Shown one piece after another: positions 49,057 through 60,786 of a DNA stretch of 64,000 bases. The translations under genes and the position numbers were made by a program. The first letter of the stretch is position 1, and every line of letters begins with the position of its first letter. Source of the DNA: Heterodera schachtii (taxonomy: Eukaryota; Nematoda; Chromadorea; Rhabditida; Heteroderidae); assembly GCA_023374025.1 (NCBI GenBank), contig SIJG01000013.1, forward strand, positions 340,846 through 404,845, read 5' to 3'. The notes below the pieces were generated by a model. It did no database searches. It worked only from the letters and a program-made list of their open reading frames with translations, and was not told the origin of the DNA.

Positions 49057-49099
49057 CATTTATTTATTGATCGTGTTCCTTTAACCCTCGGACCGAACA

Positions 49100-50367
49100 C
49101 TTTTGTTTGTCTATTGTGTTACATAATTTCATCTTTTATATTAATATAAAAATTATTTTATTTAGTTTCTTTATTGATTTATATGAATTTTACGAATTTA
49201 TCTGCAAAAATATACGAATTTTAAGTTAAAAATTTTTGAAAATAAATTAATTTTAAGAAATTACATTAATCATTGATTTAGCTTTTTAAAAATTATGATT
49301 TTTTTTCATTAGATAAACCTCATTTCGCATTAGTGTCAAATAAACTAATTTTGCTTTTACTAAGTTATTAATATAAATATTTTAATATAGTTGACATGGA
49401 TTATAAAGCCTATTTATTAGTATTTATATATTTTTAAATTTTGTATAAACGATAAATTTTTTATTCATAAATTTAAATTATATATAATTTATGGGATTTA
49501 AATTGTATAGTGTGATAATTATATAATGGCTATCATAAATTGAAAATTGTTTTAATTACTTTCTTCTACTTCTTTTATTTTTTGTCAATAAAACATTATT
49601 TCATAATTGCCTTAATTATTTTAATTTCATTTTCTCGAGTAACTCAAGTACTAAATAATCACCAAAAGCGACGAACCAAATGATATTTAATTTTTTTTTT
49701 TTTTGTAAAATTACTCTATTGGGTTTTTTATTTTATAATATAATAATTATTTTTAATTTTTGAAGATTTACTTTACTTTATAGGACTTGTTCTTTTTAAT
49801 AAAATACATCAATATTCATTTTACTGCACCATAAAAAAAATTCAGATGTTATTTTTAACAAATTTATTATTTTTCAAGTTCAAAAAACTGTAAATATATT
49901 TAAAAAGAATTTATTTATGTTATTTATTTGAAATTTTTTTCGTAAACTTTTAATTTATATCAAGTATTCAGATTTGTAAGTATCAGCTTTTTTAAGCCTA
50001 AAAATTTTAATATATATTAATTTATAATTATTCTGAATGGGATTCTTTGTGCCTTAAATAAATTTAATATTTTTTGCAATTTGAATTTTTATCCTTTTTT
50101 ATAAAATGTTTAATGGAAATTTATTTTTCTCTGTTTTTAATTTAATACATATTTTAATGAATTATTAAATAAATATTAAATTTTATCCAGATATTCGTAT
50201 TAATACTTCAAATATAAAGTATTCTAGATAAGTATATAAAAATAATATGTATTTTATTAATATTGTTGCAGAATCTGTAAAGGTTTCAAAAAGGATTTTC
50301 ATTAAATTTCTTCGATTTTGTTTTATGAAGATTATTTTTATTTTTGCAATCTATCATAAATAAAATA
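49100..50367. other. AT-rich DNA, no supported feature
   Basis: Nothing beyond A/T runs. A phrase near 49663-49685 (CAAAAGCGA, GAACCAAATGAT) resembles 38467-38495 (CAAAAAGCGAACC, CCAAATGAT), possibly a decayed common repeat. Confidence 0.6.
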
Positions 50368-50688
50368 TTTTTTATTTGTATTTTTGACAGTTTTGTACAA
50401 TCATGACTTATTCATAACAAAATATTATTATGCTTTCCCCTTTTTTAGTGCGCTTTCTTGTTCTTCAGAGTGAATTCATGACAATTTTAAAATAAAATGT
50501 GATATTAAAACTGTAGTCCAAAAATTTTACATTAATTTACAACTGCAAAAAAATTTTATCAAGAAGAAAAAAATTAGATTTTGGTGATAATTTTTAGAAA
50601 ATTTTTCACTTCTTAGATGTGTATTTTAATTTTTTAAGATCACTTCTTAGGGGTGTATTTTCCCAATTTTATTGCATTTTAAATTTAA

Positions 50689-50874
50689 TTTTTCGGAAAA
50701 TACGCCAAAAATCCGTACCCCGTAAAAACTTGGGTAATTGGATATTTCTTGTCCTCATTATATTATGTTAAACTTTCTGATTTCGGATGTGGAAACTCAG
50801 GGACGTTCAAAGCATTCAAATATTCAAGTTTATATCAGTTCGTGAACCATAACACAACTTTCTTCGGCGCTTAA
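50689..50874 (+). other. Unassigned 61-codon open frame in duplicated block, copy 1
   Basis: Open from after a TAA (50686-50688) to TAA 50872-50874, with no ATG at the start. It contains YYVKLSDFGCGNSGTFKAF and YQFVNHNTTFFGA. KLSDFG resembles the DFG motif of protein kinases, but the HRD motif that should precede it and the APE motif that should follow are missing, so I regard the likeness as coincidence unless a search shows otherwise. The minus strand is not open. The frame overlaps a miniature-element relic at its 5' side. It is repeated exactly at 58736-58921 as part of the duplication. Confidence 0.2.
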
Positions 50875-51059
50875 ATTTCATTTTTGGACTTTTTAGGCCA
50901 ATTTTCAGATATCCTGGAATTTCCTAAAACCACTTTACATGGTAGTGAATTTATTTATTTTTATTTAAAATTTGTATATGTTATGATTTTCGCTTGACCA
51001 ATTAATTATCGTAAAAACAAGAATACTAGTATGTGAATTTAATTTATTTAAACAAAACA

Positions 51060-51151
51060 CGATCTCGTGACTAATTATCCCAGTCTCGCAAATTGCAGCA
51101 ATTTTATCGTTCAACGGGGTAAACTTTTGCTACTGCTGGTCGCATATATAA
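51060..51151 (+). other. Less AT-rich island in the duplicated block (copy 1)
   Basis: Around 45 % GC. One plus frame is open for about 35 codons (DLVTNYPSLANCSNF, VQRGKLLLLLVAYISN) and ends at TAA. There is no ATG and no similarity. Identical in copy 2 (59107-59198). Confidence 0.2.
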
Positions 51152-51362
51152 GTAATTAATATTTATAAATATGTCCGTTTCACAGAAAAATTTGAAGTTC
51201 TTTTTAAATATTATATATCTATTAATGTGATTTTTTTTTCATCCAAATTACAAATAAAATATTTATTGTTTAGCTTTCGTAAAATTATCATAGGTTTTAT
51301 ATAAATTGTATTTTACATTTAAATTAATGATTTAAGGTTAATAAATATTTAAATTTTATTCG

Positions 51363-51452
51363 TACTGCTTTCGCCTTGCGGGCAATAAACTGTGCAGCAA
51401 TCTTTGGCGCCACATTTTCCTGATCGCAAATGGCGTCTTCAAAGCTGCATTT
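51363..51452 (-). other. Possible exon-like island in duplicated block (copy 1)
   Basis: About half G+C in ~80 % AT DNA. On the minus strand CSFEDAICDQENVAPKIAAQ then FIARKAKAVR is open, preceded by a TGCAG acceptor-like site and followed by a GTACGA donor-like site, which would suit a short internal exon. Plus-strand frames across the same bases are also open (FRLAGNKLCSNLWRHIF), so the strand choice rests only on amino-acid balance. No protein family is recognised. The identical copy is at 59410-59499. Confidence 0.25.
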
Positions 51453-52625
51453 TTTTAACAAATTGAATTTTATATTTTTTTATTAATTCGTTTACCATAA
51501 ATACAAAAGATATGTTAGTTTTGTTTTGGTCATAAAATAATTTTATGGTGAATAATATTTTTTTTGTATATTTTTTAAATGTTTATAAAAATAAAAATTC
51601 TCTTTTAGATACATAAACTTCTTCAACTTTATGAAAAATTGTGTTTGATTATTTTTTAATTGTTTTTGATATCACATTTGAAAAATAAAAAATTACTTAG
51701 TTATTATTAATTTTATGACCTGAGCAGCGCTCATCATTTAAAAAGTCATCTTTAAAAAATTTTGGGTCAATGTTTAAACAAAGATTTTTTAATTGCCCAA
51801 CAATCATTTTTAATTAAAAAAATCCATTTGCTCATCAATGAGTACTATTAATCGTTAATTTATTAGCAATTATTTTTAGTAAATCCCGCTTTTATTGTCC
51901 ACAGGAATTTTTTTCTTAATTAGTCAAGATGAATAAAATTTATTAAATCATTTTCATTCCAAGTTTAATGCACTTTGTTAGTTGTTTTTATTGCTTATAT
52001 AAAAGTTTGTTAAATTATTTGAGGAAAAGGCACACTTATAAATTAAATATTTTTTCAAAATTTTAATAAACTAAATTAGTTAATGCTTTTTGCACTGTAC
52101 TTCACATTCTTTTTAATTTTTATTTTAATAAATTTTATTCTGAAGCTTTCTTTGATAATTGTTATCGATTAATATTTTTAAAATTGTAATTTAGGTAAGA
52201 AGTTATATAATATTATTTATATTACTATTTAATTATATTTTTATACTTAATTACTTTAACAAATACAATTATTATGCTTCCATTAATTCTCGACATGGAA
52301 GAAGCATCTTTTTTGATGGTTTTTTGTCGAGATAGAATATCTTATGTTTAGGATTTTTAAGGATATTCGATTAATTAATTTGTTAAAAAATGTGTATTAA
52401 AATAATATTTTAGAGATTTCGCAATTTTGCTTATTGTTATTAGTAATTATTTTTTTACTGTATTTTATGTATACTTAACAGTATTTGTCTTAGTTGTTAG
52501 ATATGTAGATTAGATAAAAATTGTAATCAAATTACATCATTAATTTATGTAATTTTTGTTCTTTAGTTAGTATTATCAAGATGTTTTAATTTGAATAACG
52601 TTATTTCATTTTAGGTTTGTGCATT

Positions 52626-55501
52626 AACATAGTAATATTTATTATTGCTTGATTTTTAAATACTTTGCTGTATGAAATTGCGGCTAAGTTTTCTTATGAA
52701 TTATAAAAAATTCTTCATTCGCTTATTCAGGTGCAGTTTTTGTTATTTATTCACATCGTCGCTATCGCTTTAATTATGTTAATAAAATTTCAAGATTAAA
52801 TTAATGATTGTTATCGATTCTTCCTGTTTAAACGTAATTAAAAGCCCACTTATGAATAGTATCAAAATTTCATAAGAATAATTTTATTAATTGAAAAATA
52901 ATTTAAAAATTTATTGTTTTACAGTCTTAGTTGCACATGCAATTAAAGATTTATTGAAAAAATTAAACTATCTTATAAAGTATTTATTTTAAATGTTTAT
53001 TCACTCAAAAATTTATTTAAATTAATTTTTAATGAAATTTTATATATAAAATGAAAATTCCAGCGATCTAACGAGGTAAAATAATTTAAAATTTAATAAA
53101 AATTAATTAAAATATCGTTAGTGTTGAATCAATTAACGTAATTAAGTATAATTAAATTTTGTATACATTAGTATAATTAAGGGGATTATATAATTTAAAA
53201 AAGTAGTTATTAAAATTGCTTTAGAAAGATATAAAATTTCATTTGTAAACTTTTAATATTGTTTTATATATTTTTTTATCTCGGCCCGAGGGTATTTTCT
53301 TGCTGGATTTGTAAATGGACTTGAGAATTTTGTTTGGCTGCTTTTATTTCTTTGAGTTATTTTCATATGAAGACTGGTAAATAAATTATGAAGATATTAT
53401 TTGTTGTCTTTTTTCATATATCTTCTCAAAAAATGTTATTTAAAAATTTAAAAATGGATTTTCCTTATCTTCCGCGTAAAATATTTTAGTATTGCATTTA
53501 CATTTAAATTTTCTATTGTTTAATTATGTGTATATCGAATGCTTAAATCAGAAGTATTATTGTTAGCAAAATTAATTTTAAATTAAAAATTACTATTTAT
53601 GATTACTCAAATTAATACATTATCATTATTATTCTAATTTAAGTCACAGTTAAAAAATATTTTGGATTATAATTTTAATAGTTTATTTTTGTAAATGATT
53701 TTTATGAATATTGTTTTTTATAAAAAACTTTTTATTTACATTAATTGTGTCATTTTACAAAAACAGCTTACACAAAGCTTACACAATGCCTTTCCAAAAT
53801 GCCTTCAACCAAGCGCAGCTTTAATATAATGACCATGTTTTTCCAAATCGTTTTGATTTCAGAATCCTCCAGTGATTGACAGGCATGATCGTTTTGAATT
53901 TAATGAATATAAAATATTGAAAAATATTATTTATTGAAAAGGTTTTGAATATATTAAAAATTATTAATACATTTAAAATTTGTGCTTAAGATCTTATTAT
54001 TTTTTGCTTGTAATTTATTTATATTTTATTAGAGAGTCTTAATTAATTACCAATAATATCTATTGATACTAACTTCTACAGATAATGTAGAAAAACGTTT
54101 AGATTTGTTTAATTTATTATGTTTTAATTTATTATTTTTCTTTTTTGTACATCCAGTATTATATGCCCTCGGAAAAGACAATGTAAATAGTTCCGTTGTG
54201 TTGCTGCTAAAAATAAATAATTTTAACCTTAAAATAATATCATTTTATATCTAATATCTTGACAAGTTAATAATACAACGCGAAATATATTTTGTTCGAT
54301 GTGATTTATTATGTAATATAAAATAAATTTTAAAATAAATTCAAACTTTTTAACTAAAGAAATAAAATTTCTTATATGGGATTACAAATTGATTTTTTTC
54401 ATTATTTATTATGGTTTTTGCAATTAGATTTTCAATTGTTTATTTTTATTGTATTAATATCTTGTGTTTTTTAAATAATGCTAGTTTTTACTTTCGGAAA
54501 TCGGAATAAACAAATATAATAATTTAAGTAAAATTTAAAATTAAAATAACAGATTTGTTAAAATAAAATGTTAAAGTTACACAAACTTCATATTGCGGAT
54601 TTAATATCAAAATGCTTCATTAGCCCAATTGTCCACTACCATGATACTTAAATTTTTGATCATTTTTTTATTTCAAATCTCAAGCAGATATTAAAATAAT
54701 TATTTATATTCTCAAAAGCATTAATTTATTTAGCAGACCTTCAATAAATAATGAAGAAAACATAAAAATTCACTATAAATAATAAAGAATTGAATATCTA
54801 AAATATTATACACTAATTGTACAAATTTAAAATATTGAAGAATAAAATGATTACAATGACTCAGACCAATATAAAAAAAAACAATATTTAACAATTTAAC
54901 CATTAAAATTTATGCATAAAAAAGCTAAATAAAATTATGTAAAGATTAAATAATCACAAGCTTCACTATATTACATAGACATAATTAATGGAAGTGAATG
55001 TGTTGATAAATAAATTAAGCAGAGCATTTTATAGTCAATTTCTTTCTGTTCTTAATTAAACCGAGAAAAATCTCGAAGAAGACAATATATTTTTATTGAA
55101 TGAATTAATAATAGTTTTCAAATTTTTGTTCGCTCTTAATTAAAATAAAAAATATAAATGAATTGTAAAAATATGCTCTCGGTGTTTCTTATTTCTGTTT
55201 TCATTTTTGATATCAAATAAACTGAAAAGAAAAAAATGATTTATATGTATAAAAAAATTACTATAAAGATATTTTGAATCTCCAAACTTAATTGAAAGAA
55301 ATATTCTAAGTATGTGTTGTTATTAATAATTAAATTAAAAGCAAACACATGAAAAACAAACCCTGCTGGTCAAATCGATAAAATGACAATATTTAAACAG
55401 CAAAATTATATTGTAAATAATAAATGGACCGGAAAAATTGTCTGCAACAAGAAAATAATAAAAATTAAAAAATAAGTTTCTATTATGATATTATATATAA
55501 C
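52626..55501. other. AT-rich DNA, no supported gene
   Basis: AGCTTACACAA is tandemly repeated near 53764-53785. A possible exon-like stretch after a TTTGATTTCAG acceptor-like site reads NPPVIDRHDRFEFNEYKIL (about 53871-53945), unassigned. Nothing else stands out. Confidence 0.55.
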
Positions 55502-56093
55502 TAGGGCTGTCAAAATATGTACAAAAAGTGGTCCAAATATGTACATAAATATGTAAGAAAAATCCCAAAATATGTACAAAAAACCCTAAATATGTAAATA
55601 AATTTTTTTTAAATGGTTATTTTTGGAAAAAAATCATCGTTAAGTATGAAAAGACACCAAAATGCCATAAAAATTACTTAAATAGTCTTAGAATCACTTT
55701 TAGTATTTTACAAATTACTTTTTTGGTTTTTTTCATTTGTATTTTTTCATTATAAATTTTGAAAATTTCTCGAAATATTTGAAAAAAATATGAAAATATG
55801 TGCAAAAAATTTGCCGAAATTTTGGATTTTTTTTTGAGAATTTCCAAAAATTTCCGTAAAAACCCTCAAAATATGTCAAAAAAATGAAAATATGTAAAAA
55901 AAAAAAAAAGTCAAAAATATTTACCAAATAGGTATTAAATCCAGAAATATGTAAAATCTGCTTAAAACCTCAAAATATGTAAATAAAAGTCGCAACTTTT
56001 GTTCGCAAACACAAAAAAGAAAGTGTTTTTCCTGCTATTTAGAGCATGGAGAAGCCACGAAAAAAATGAATTTAAATAAAATTGGCAGCCCTA
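55502..56093. mobile_element. hAT-like miniature element with TAGGGCTGTCAA ends and AATATGTA repeats
   Basis: The left end TAGGGCTGTCAA (55502-55513) and the reverse complement of the right end (56082-56093) match at 11 of 12. The 8-bp flanks TATATAAC and TATATACT agree at 6 of 8 positions, consistent with a hAT-type target duplication. Eight AATATGTA motifs plus AATATGTG and AATATGTC variants are clustered in two groups, about 55515-55600 and 55793-55985, all in the same orientation. Subterminal repeats of this sort bind transposase in hAT elements (family knowledge). The minus-strand frame 55733-55927 is F/K-rich and compositional. No transposase is present. Confidence 0.8.
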
Positions 56094-58107
56094 TATATAC
56101 TATAACATTGTGATCTGTGAGATAAAAAACTTGTGATAAAAAAAATAATTTATACATAAAAAATGAGAAGGAACAAAAGGGGTCATAATGATTCAATTTA
56201 TGAATAAAAATACCAAAAAATAATTATAGGTTAACAATATATTAAATTTTTTAGAAATTATTTTGTAATACCAGATAAATGATAACACTATAAATTTGAA
56301 CAATTTATTTTGAAAATAATTAGGAAGTAAGTCAATAATTTGTTCAATACATACAAAATTTTTAAAATAATAAATTTTATTAAAATAGCTAATATTCAAA
56401 AAGATTATTTAACTTTAGATGAGATTTTTCTCTTAAATATGTTTTTATAACAAATCATTAAATTATTTTTTACCATCAATTATATAACTTTCATTATTAT
56501 TTTAAATATGTTTTTGTTTTAAATTACTAGAATTTTTTATTTTTTCAAAATTGAATTCAATTAAAAATTTTATATTTAGATTCACGTTAAAATTATTCAT
56601 ATATTTTTGCCTTTTCAATAACAATTACTAATTTTCTTTATTATTATTTTTATTAATTTTTCGTCCTGATATTATAAATATATTTATCAATCAATAAAAT
56701 TGTAGTTAGCATTTATTTTTGATTTTTTTTAATGTTTTTTTTCAAATAATTTAATATATTTTATTCTTTTAACTTAAAGCATTGAAAACTAATTTTCCAA
56801 TAAATTTTCAATCTTGTTGTAAAACTCGGGTTTGATCGAGTCTTATGGATCCAATATTCGTTTTATTGGCTTTTTATTATTTTTAAAATAAATTTACATT
56901 TATTAATTAGTTTTTTATAATAATTTAATTTTTTAAAATTAAAAATAGATATAAAATTTACATTTTATTAATAACTTATTCAACTATATGAAAAATTGAG
57001 TTTTTAGTTATTTTTTCAATTATAATAATTTCTTGAGCTGAAGAGCCTGTTGTGTCTTCTTTTTCCAAATGAATATGTTTAAATATGAATTATGGATAAC
57101 AATTATATATTTGGTTATTTTTGCCATATTGAATAACTTTTTATAATTGAAATTCCGGGCGATCAGTTTATTCTTGCGAAAAGTTTTCGATGAGCATTTT
57201 GATCTCTATATTTATATAAAAGTTTTGATATTTTTTACAAAAAGATAAGATTTTAAAGTGTATGAATATTATATGTTAAATATTTATAGTCAGTTATGCA
57301 ATTTTGAAAAAATCTATTTTCCGGTGCTTTTAAAAACCATTATCAATTTTTTTGAGAATTTTGTAAGAATTCACTATTAATTGTTTCTGAATGTACAAAA
57401 GTTCCAAATATATCTTTGCGTGACAAGTACACAAAACAATATGTGTAGGATCGTTATAATCACAAAAATTATTTTTTAACGTTTCATTTTTTATATTATT
57501 CTCTTAGTTGCACAAAACATTTTCTTTCATTTTAATGTATTAAATTAATTATTTTTTCTTAATTTTATACAATTCATCTATTCTAATCTTAACCTATTTA
57601 AATGGGTATTCACACTTTTATTAAAAGATTTTCAAGTTCTTTCGAGCTTATCGGAAGTAAATTATTAATTCCGAATATAAGGTTAATTAATTAAAATTAA
57701 ATTAATTATTGCAATGGAAATCTAAAATATAATATTTTTTTATTAATGATTAATAAAATATCATAGAAAAGAAAGCTTGAATGTCAGTTTAAATAAAAGC
57801 AAAGAATAAAGTTTTAAATAAAATTATGAATAATTATAATTTTAGAGCAATGAATTTAATAAATGACATTCATTGTTTTTAAACAATTTTTATTGACTAT
57901 TTTTGTATTAATAATTTTTTTATTTTCTTTTCTTGTATATTTATATTTTGACAAATAATTCCTTATTTGACAAAAGCCAAATACGAAAATAAAAAATTAA
58001 ATAATCATTTAATAATTATGAGATTATTCAACCATAAATTAATGAAAAACTCGTAAAATTGCAACAATCTAATTCCATTTGTAAAGTAACATTAACATAT
58101 CTTTTTT
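56094..58107. other. AT-rich DNA, no supported gene
   Basis: No coding or RNA gene seen. A phrase at about 56970-57020 (TTATTCAACTATATGAAAAATTGAG and on) resembles a part of the duplicated block (near 51630), perhaps a further decayed relative. Confidence 0.55.
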
Positions 58108-58414
58108 AGCTAATTGATTCTATATTTTTTTATTATTTTCTTTGCCAAGAAAACAAAAGATATGTTTGTTTTGTTTTGATTGTAAAATAATTTAATGGTG
58201 AATAATAGTTCTTTTGGTATATTTTTTTAATTTATATAAAAATAAAAATTCTATTTATATATATAAACTTCTTCAACTCTATGAAAATTTTGTTTGGTTA
58301 TTTTTTTAAATCTATTGATATTTCATTTGAAAAATAAACAATTACTTTGTGATTTATTTAGTTATTAATTTCATGTGTTTAACAAAGATTTTTTTAATTG
58401 CCTAACGACCATTT
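58108..58414 (+). repeat. Diverged third partial copy of the duplicated block
   Basis: It corresponds to about 51460-51815 of copy 1 (and 59507-59862 of copy 2), by eye about 80-85 % identical, with about 55 bp missing where copy 1 has GACCTGAGCAGCGCTCATC. It shares AAAAGATATGTTxGTTTTG, ATGGTGAATAAT, TAAACTTCTTCAACT and AACAAAGATTTTTTTAATTG. It ends exactly where copy 2 begins, so the locus is partly tandem. Confidence 0.85.
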
Positions 58415-58735
58415 TTTTTTATTTGTATTTTTGACAGTTTTGTACAATCATGACTTATTCATAACAAAATATTATTATGCTTTCCCCTTTTTTAGTGCGC
58501 TTTCTTGTTCTTCAGAGTGAATTCATGACAATTTTAAAATAAAATGTGATATTAAAACTGTAGTCCAAAAATTTTACATTAATTTACAACTGCAAAAAAA
58601 TTTTATCAAGAAGAAAAAAATTAGATTTTGGTGATAATTTTTAGAAAATTTTTCACTTCTTAGATGTGTATTTTAATTTTTTAAGATCACTTCTTAGGGG
58701 TGTATTTTCCCAATTTTATTGCATTTTAAATTTAA

Positions 58736-58921
58736 TTTTTCGGAAAATACGCCAAAAATCCGTACCCCGTAAAAACTTGGGTAATTGGATATTTCTTGTC
58801 CTCATTATATTATGTTAAACTTTCTGATTTCGGATGTGGAAACTCAGGGACGTTCAAAGCATTCAAATATTCAAGTTTATATCAGTTCGTGAACCATAAC
58901 ACAACTTTCTTCGGCGCTTAA
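58736..58921 (+). other. Unassigned 61-codon open frame in duplicated block, copy 2
   Basis: Exact repeat of 50689-50874. See that entry for content. No difference between the copies was noticed, so the duplicate gives no evidence of selection. Confidence 0.2.
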
Positions 58922-59409
58922 ATTTCATTTTTGGACTTTTTAGGCCAATTTTCAGATATCCTGGAATTTCCTAAAACCACTTTACATGGTAGTGAATTTA
59001 TTTATTTTTATTTAAAATTTGTATATGTTATGATTTTCGCTTGACCAATTAATTATCGTAAAAACAAGAATACTAGTATGTGAATTTAATTTATTTAAAC
59101 AAAACACGATCTCGTGACTAATTATCCCAGTCTCGCAAATTGCAGCAATTTTATCGTTCAACGGGGTAAACTTTTGCTACTGCTGGTCGCATATATAAGT
59201 AATTAATATTTATAAATATGTCCGTTTCACAGAAAAATTTGAAGTTCTTTTTAAATATTATATATCTATTAATGTGATTTTTTTTTCATCCAAATTACAA
59301 ATAAAATATTTATTGTTTAGCTTTCGTAAAATTATCATAGGTTTTATATAAATTGTATTTTACATTTAAATTAATGATTTAAGGTTAATAAATATTTAAA
59401 TTTTATTCG

Positions 59410-59499
59410 TACTGCTTTCGCCTTGCGGGCAATAAACTGTGCAGCAATCTTTGGCGCCACATTTTCCTGATCGCAAATGGCGTCTTCAAAGCTGCATTT
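59410..59499 (-). other. Possible exon-like island in duplicated block (copy 2)
   Basis: Exact repeat of 51363-51452, including the acceptor-like and donor-like sites on the minus strand. Confidence 0.25.
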
Positions 59500-60786
59500 T
59501 TTTAACAAATTGAATTTTATATTTTTTTATTAATTCGTTTACCATAAATACAAAAGATATGTTAGTTTTGTTTTGGTCATAAAATAATTTTATGGTGAAT
59601 AATATTTTTTTTGTATATTTTTTAAATGTTTATAAAAATAAAAATTCTCTTTTAGATACATAAACTTCTTCAACTTTATGAAAAATTGTGTTTGATTATT
59701 TTTTAATTGTTTTTGATATCACATTTGAAAAATAAAAAATTACTTAGTTATTATTAATTTTATGACCTGAGCAGCGCTCATCATTTAAAAAGTCATCTTT
59801 AAAAAATTTTGGGTCAATGTTTAAACAAAGATTTTTTAATTGCCCAACAATCATTTTTAATTAAAAAAATCCATTTGCTCATCAATGAGTACTATTAATC
59901 GTTAATTTATTAGCAATTATTTTTAGTAAATCCCGCTTTTATTGTCCACAGGAATTTTTTTCTTAATTAGTCAAGATGAATAAAATTTATTAAATCATTT
60001 TCATTCCAAGTTTAATGCACTTTGTTAGTTGTTTTTATTGCTTATATAAAAGTTTGTTAAATTATTTGAGGAAAAGGCACACTTATAAATTAAATATTTT
60101 TTCAAAATTTTAATAAACTAAATTAGTTAATGCTTTTTGCACTGTACTTCACATTCTTTTTAATTTTTATTTTAATAAATATTATTCTAAAGCTTGCTTT
60201 GTTAATTATTATCAAAGAATATTTTTAAAATTGTAATTTTAGGTAAGAAGTTATAGAATATTATTTATATAATTATTTAATTATATTTTTATATTTAATA
60301 ACTTTAACAAATTCAATTATTAAGCTTCCATTAATTCTCTGCATGGAAGAAGCATCTTTTTTGATGGTTTTTTGTCGAGATAGAATATCTTATGTTTAGG
60401 ATTTTTAAGGATATTCGATTAATTAATTTGTTAAAAAATGTGTATTAAAATAATATTTTAGAGATTTCGCAATTTTGCTTATTGTTATTAGTAATTATTT
60501 TTTTACTGTATTAAATGTATACATATTACATTATTTGGCTCAGTTGTTAGATATGTAGATTAAATAAAAAAAATTGTAATCAAATTACATCATTGCATAT
60601 CATATAATCAAGTCCAAGATCCACATCAAAAATTGTGTTTTTTCTGAAGTATTCCGTGTTTGAACTTTGTATCTATTTGTTAAATTTGTAATTTCATTTT
60701 AATTGACGATAATTTTTGTTCATCAGTTAGTATTATGAAAATGTTTTAATTTGAATAAGGTTTTTTCATTTCTCGGTTTGTGCATT

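Larger units (their letters stand above)
47042..49099 (+). mobile_element. 5'-truncated Ty3/Gypsy LTR retrotransposon
   Basis: From 5' to 3': RNase H, zinc-binding and core integrase domains, post-integrase region, pol tail, polypurine tract and one LTR. No gag, protease, reverse transcriptase or 5' LTR is present; similarity starts abruptly at about 47042 within the RNase H domain. The pol reading frame is broken by two in-frame stops and at least five or six frame changes, so the copy is inactive. It is far more GC-rich than its surroundings, which marks it as an insertion. The domain order (RNase H before integrase, integrase followed directly by the LTR) is that of Ty3/Gypsy rather than Ty1/Copia. 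A target-site duplication cannot be tested because the 5' end is lost. Confidence 0.95.
48866..49099 (+). repeat. 3' LTR of the Gypsy element (234 bp)
   Basis: It starts TGTTCGG and ends CCGAACA, so it is bounded by TG...CA within a perfect 7-bp inverted repeat, and it abuts the polypurine tract. A TATA-like CATAAATAG lies at 48945-48953 and an AATAAA polyadenylation signal at 49051-49056, in the expected order. No second copy was seen in the window, so divergence between LTRs cannot be used to date the insertion. Confidence 0.9.
50368..52625 (+). repeat. Large direct duplication, copy 1
   Basis: 50368-52133 appears identical to 58415-60180 over 1766 bp at a constant offset of 8047. From 52134 to about 52293 the copies differ at roughly one position in ten with indels. 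52294-52464 is again identical to 60342-60512 (171 bp). Beyond that the match is patchy, and copy 2 carries about 110 bp absent here, then resumes until about 52625. The unit contains a block related to the 21672-22186 miniature element (about 50615-50710), an open frame of 61 codons (50689-50874) and two less AT-rich islands (51060-51151, 51363-51452). The left boundary is abrupt. Confidence 0.95.
58415..60786 (+). repeat. Large direct duplication, copy 2
   Basis: The first 1766 bp are identical to copy 1 (50368-52133); the rest is a mosaic of diverged and identical tracts. About 110 bp near 60596-60710 (including AAGTCCAAGATCCACATC) are absent from copy 1, after which ATTTTTGTTC, TTAGTATTAT and TTTTAATTTGAATAA re-establish the match up to about 60786. 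All islands and the open frame of copy 1 recur here at +8047. Confidence 0.95.

Noticed and set aside
50770..50875. Protein kinase domain from the KLSDFG phrase
   Set aside because: There is no HRD upstream or APE downstream, and the six-residue likeness is too short. Kept only as a low-confidence open frame.
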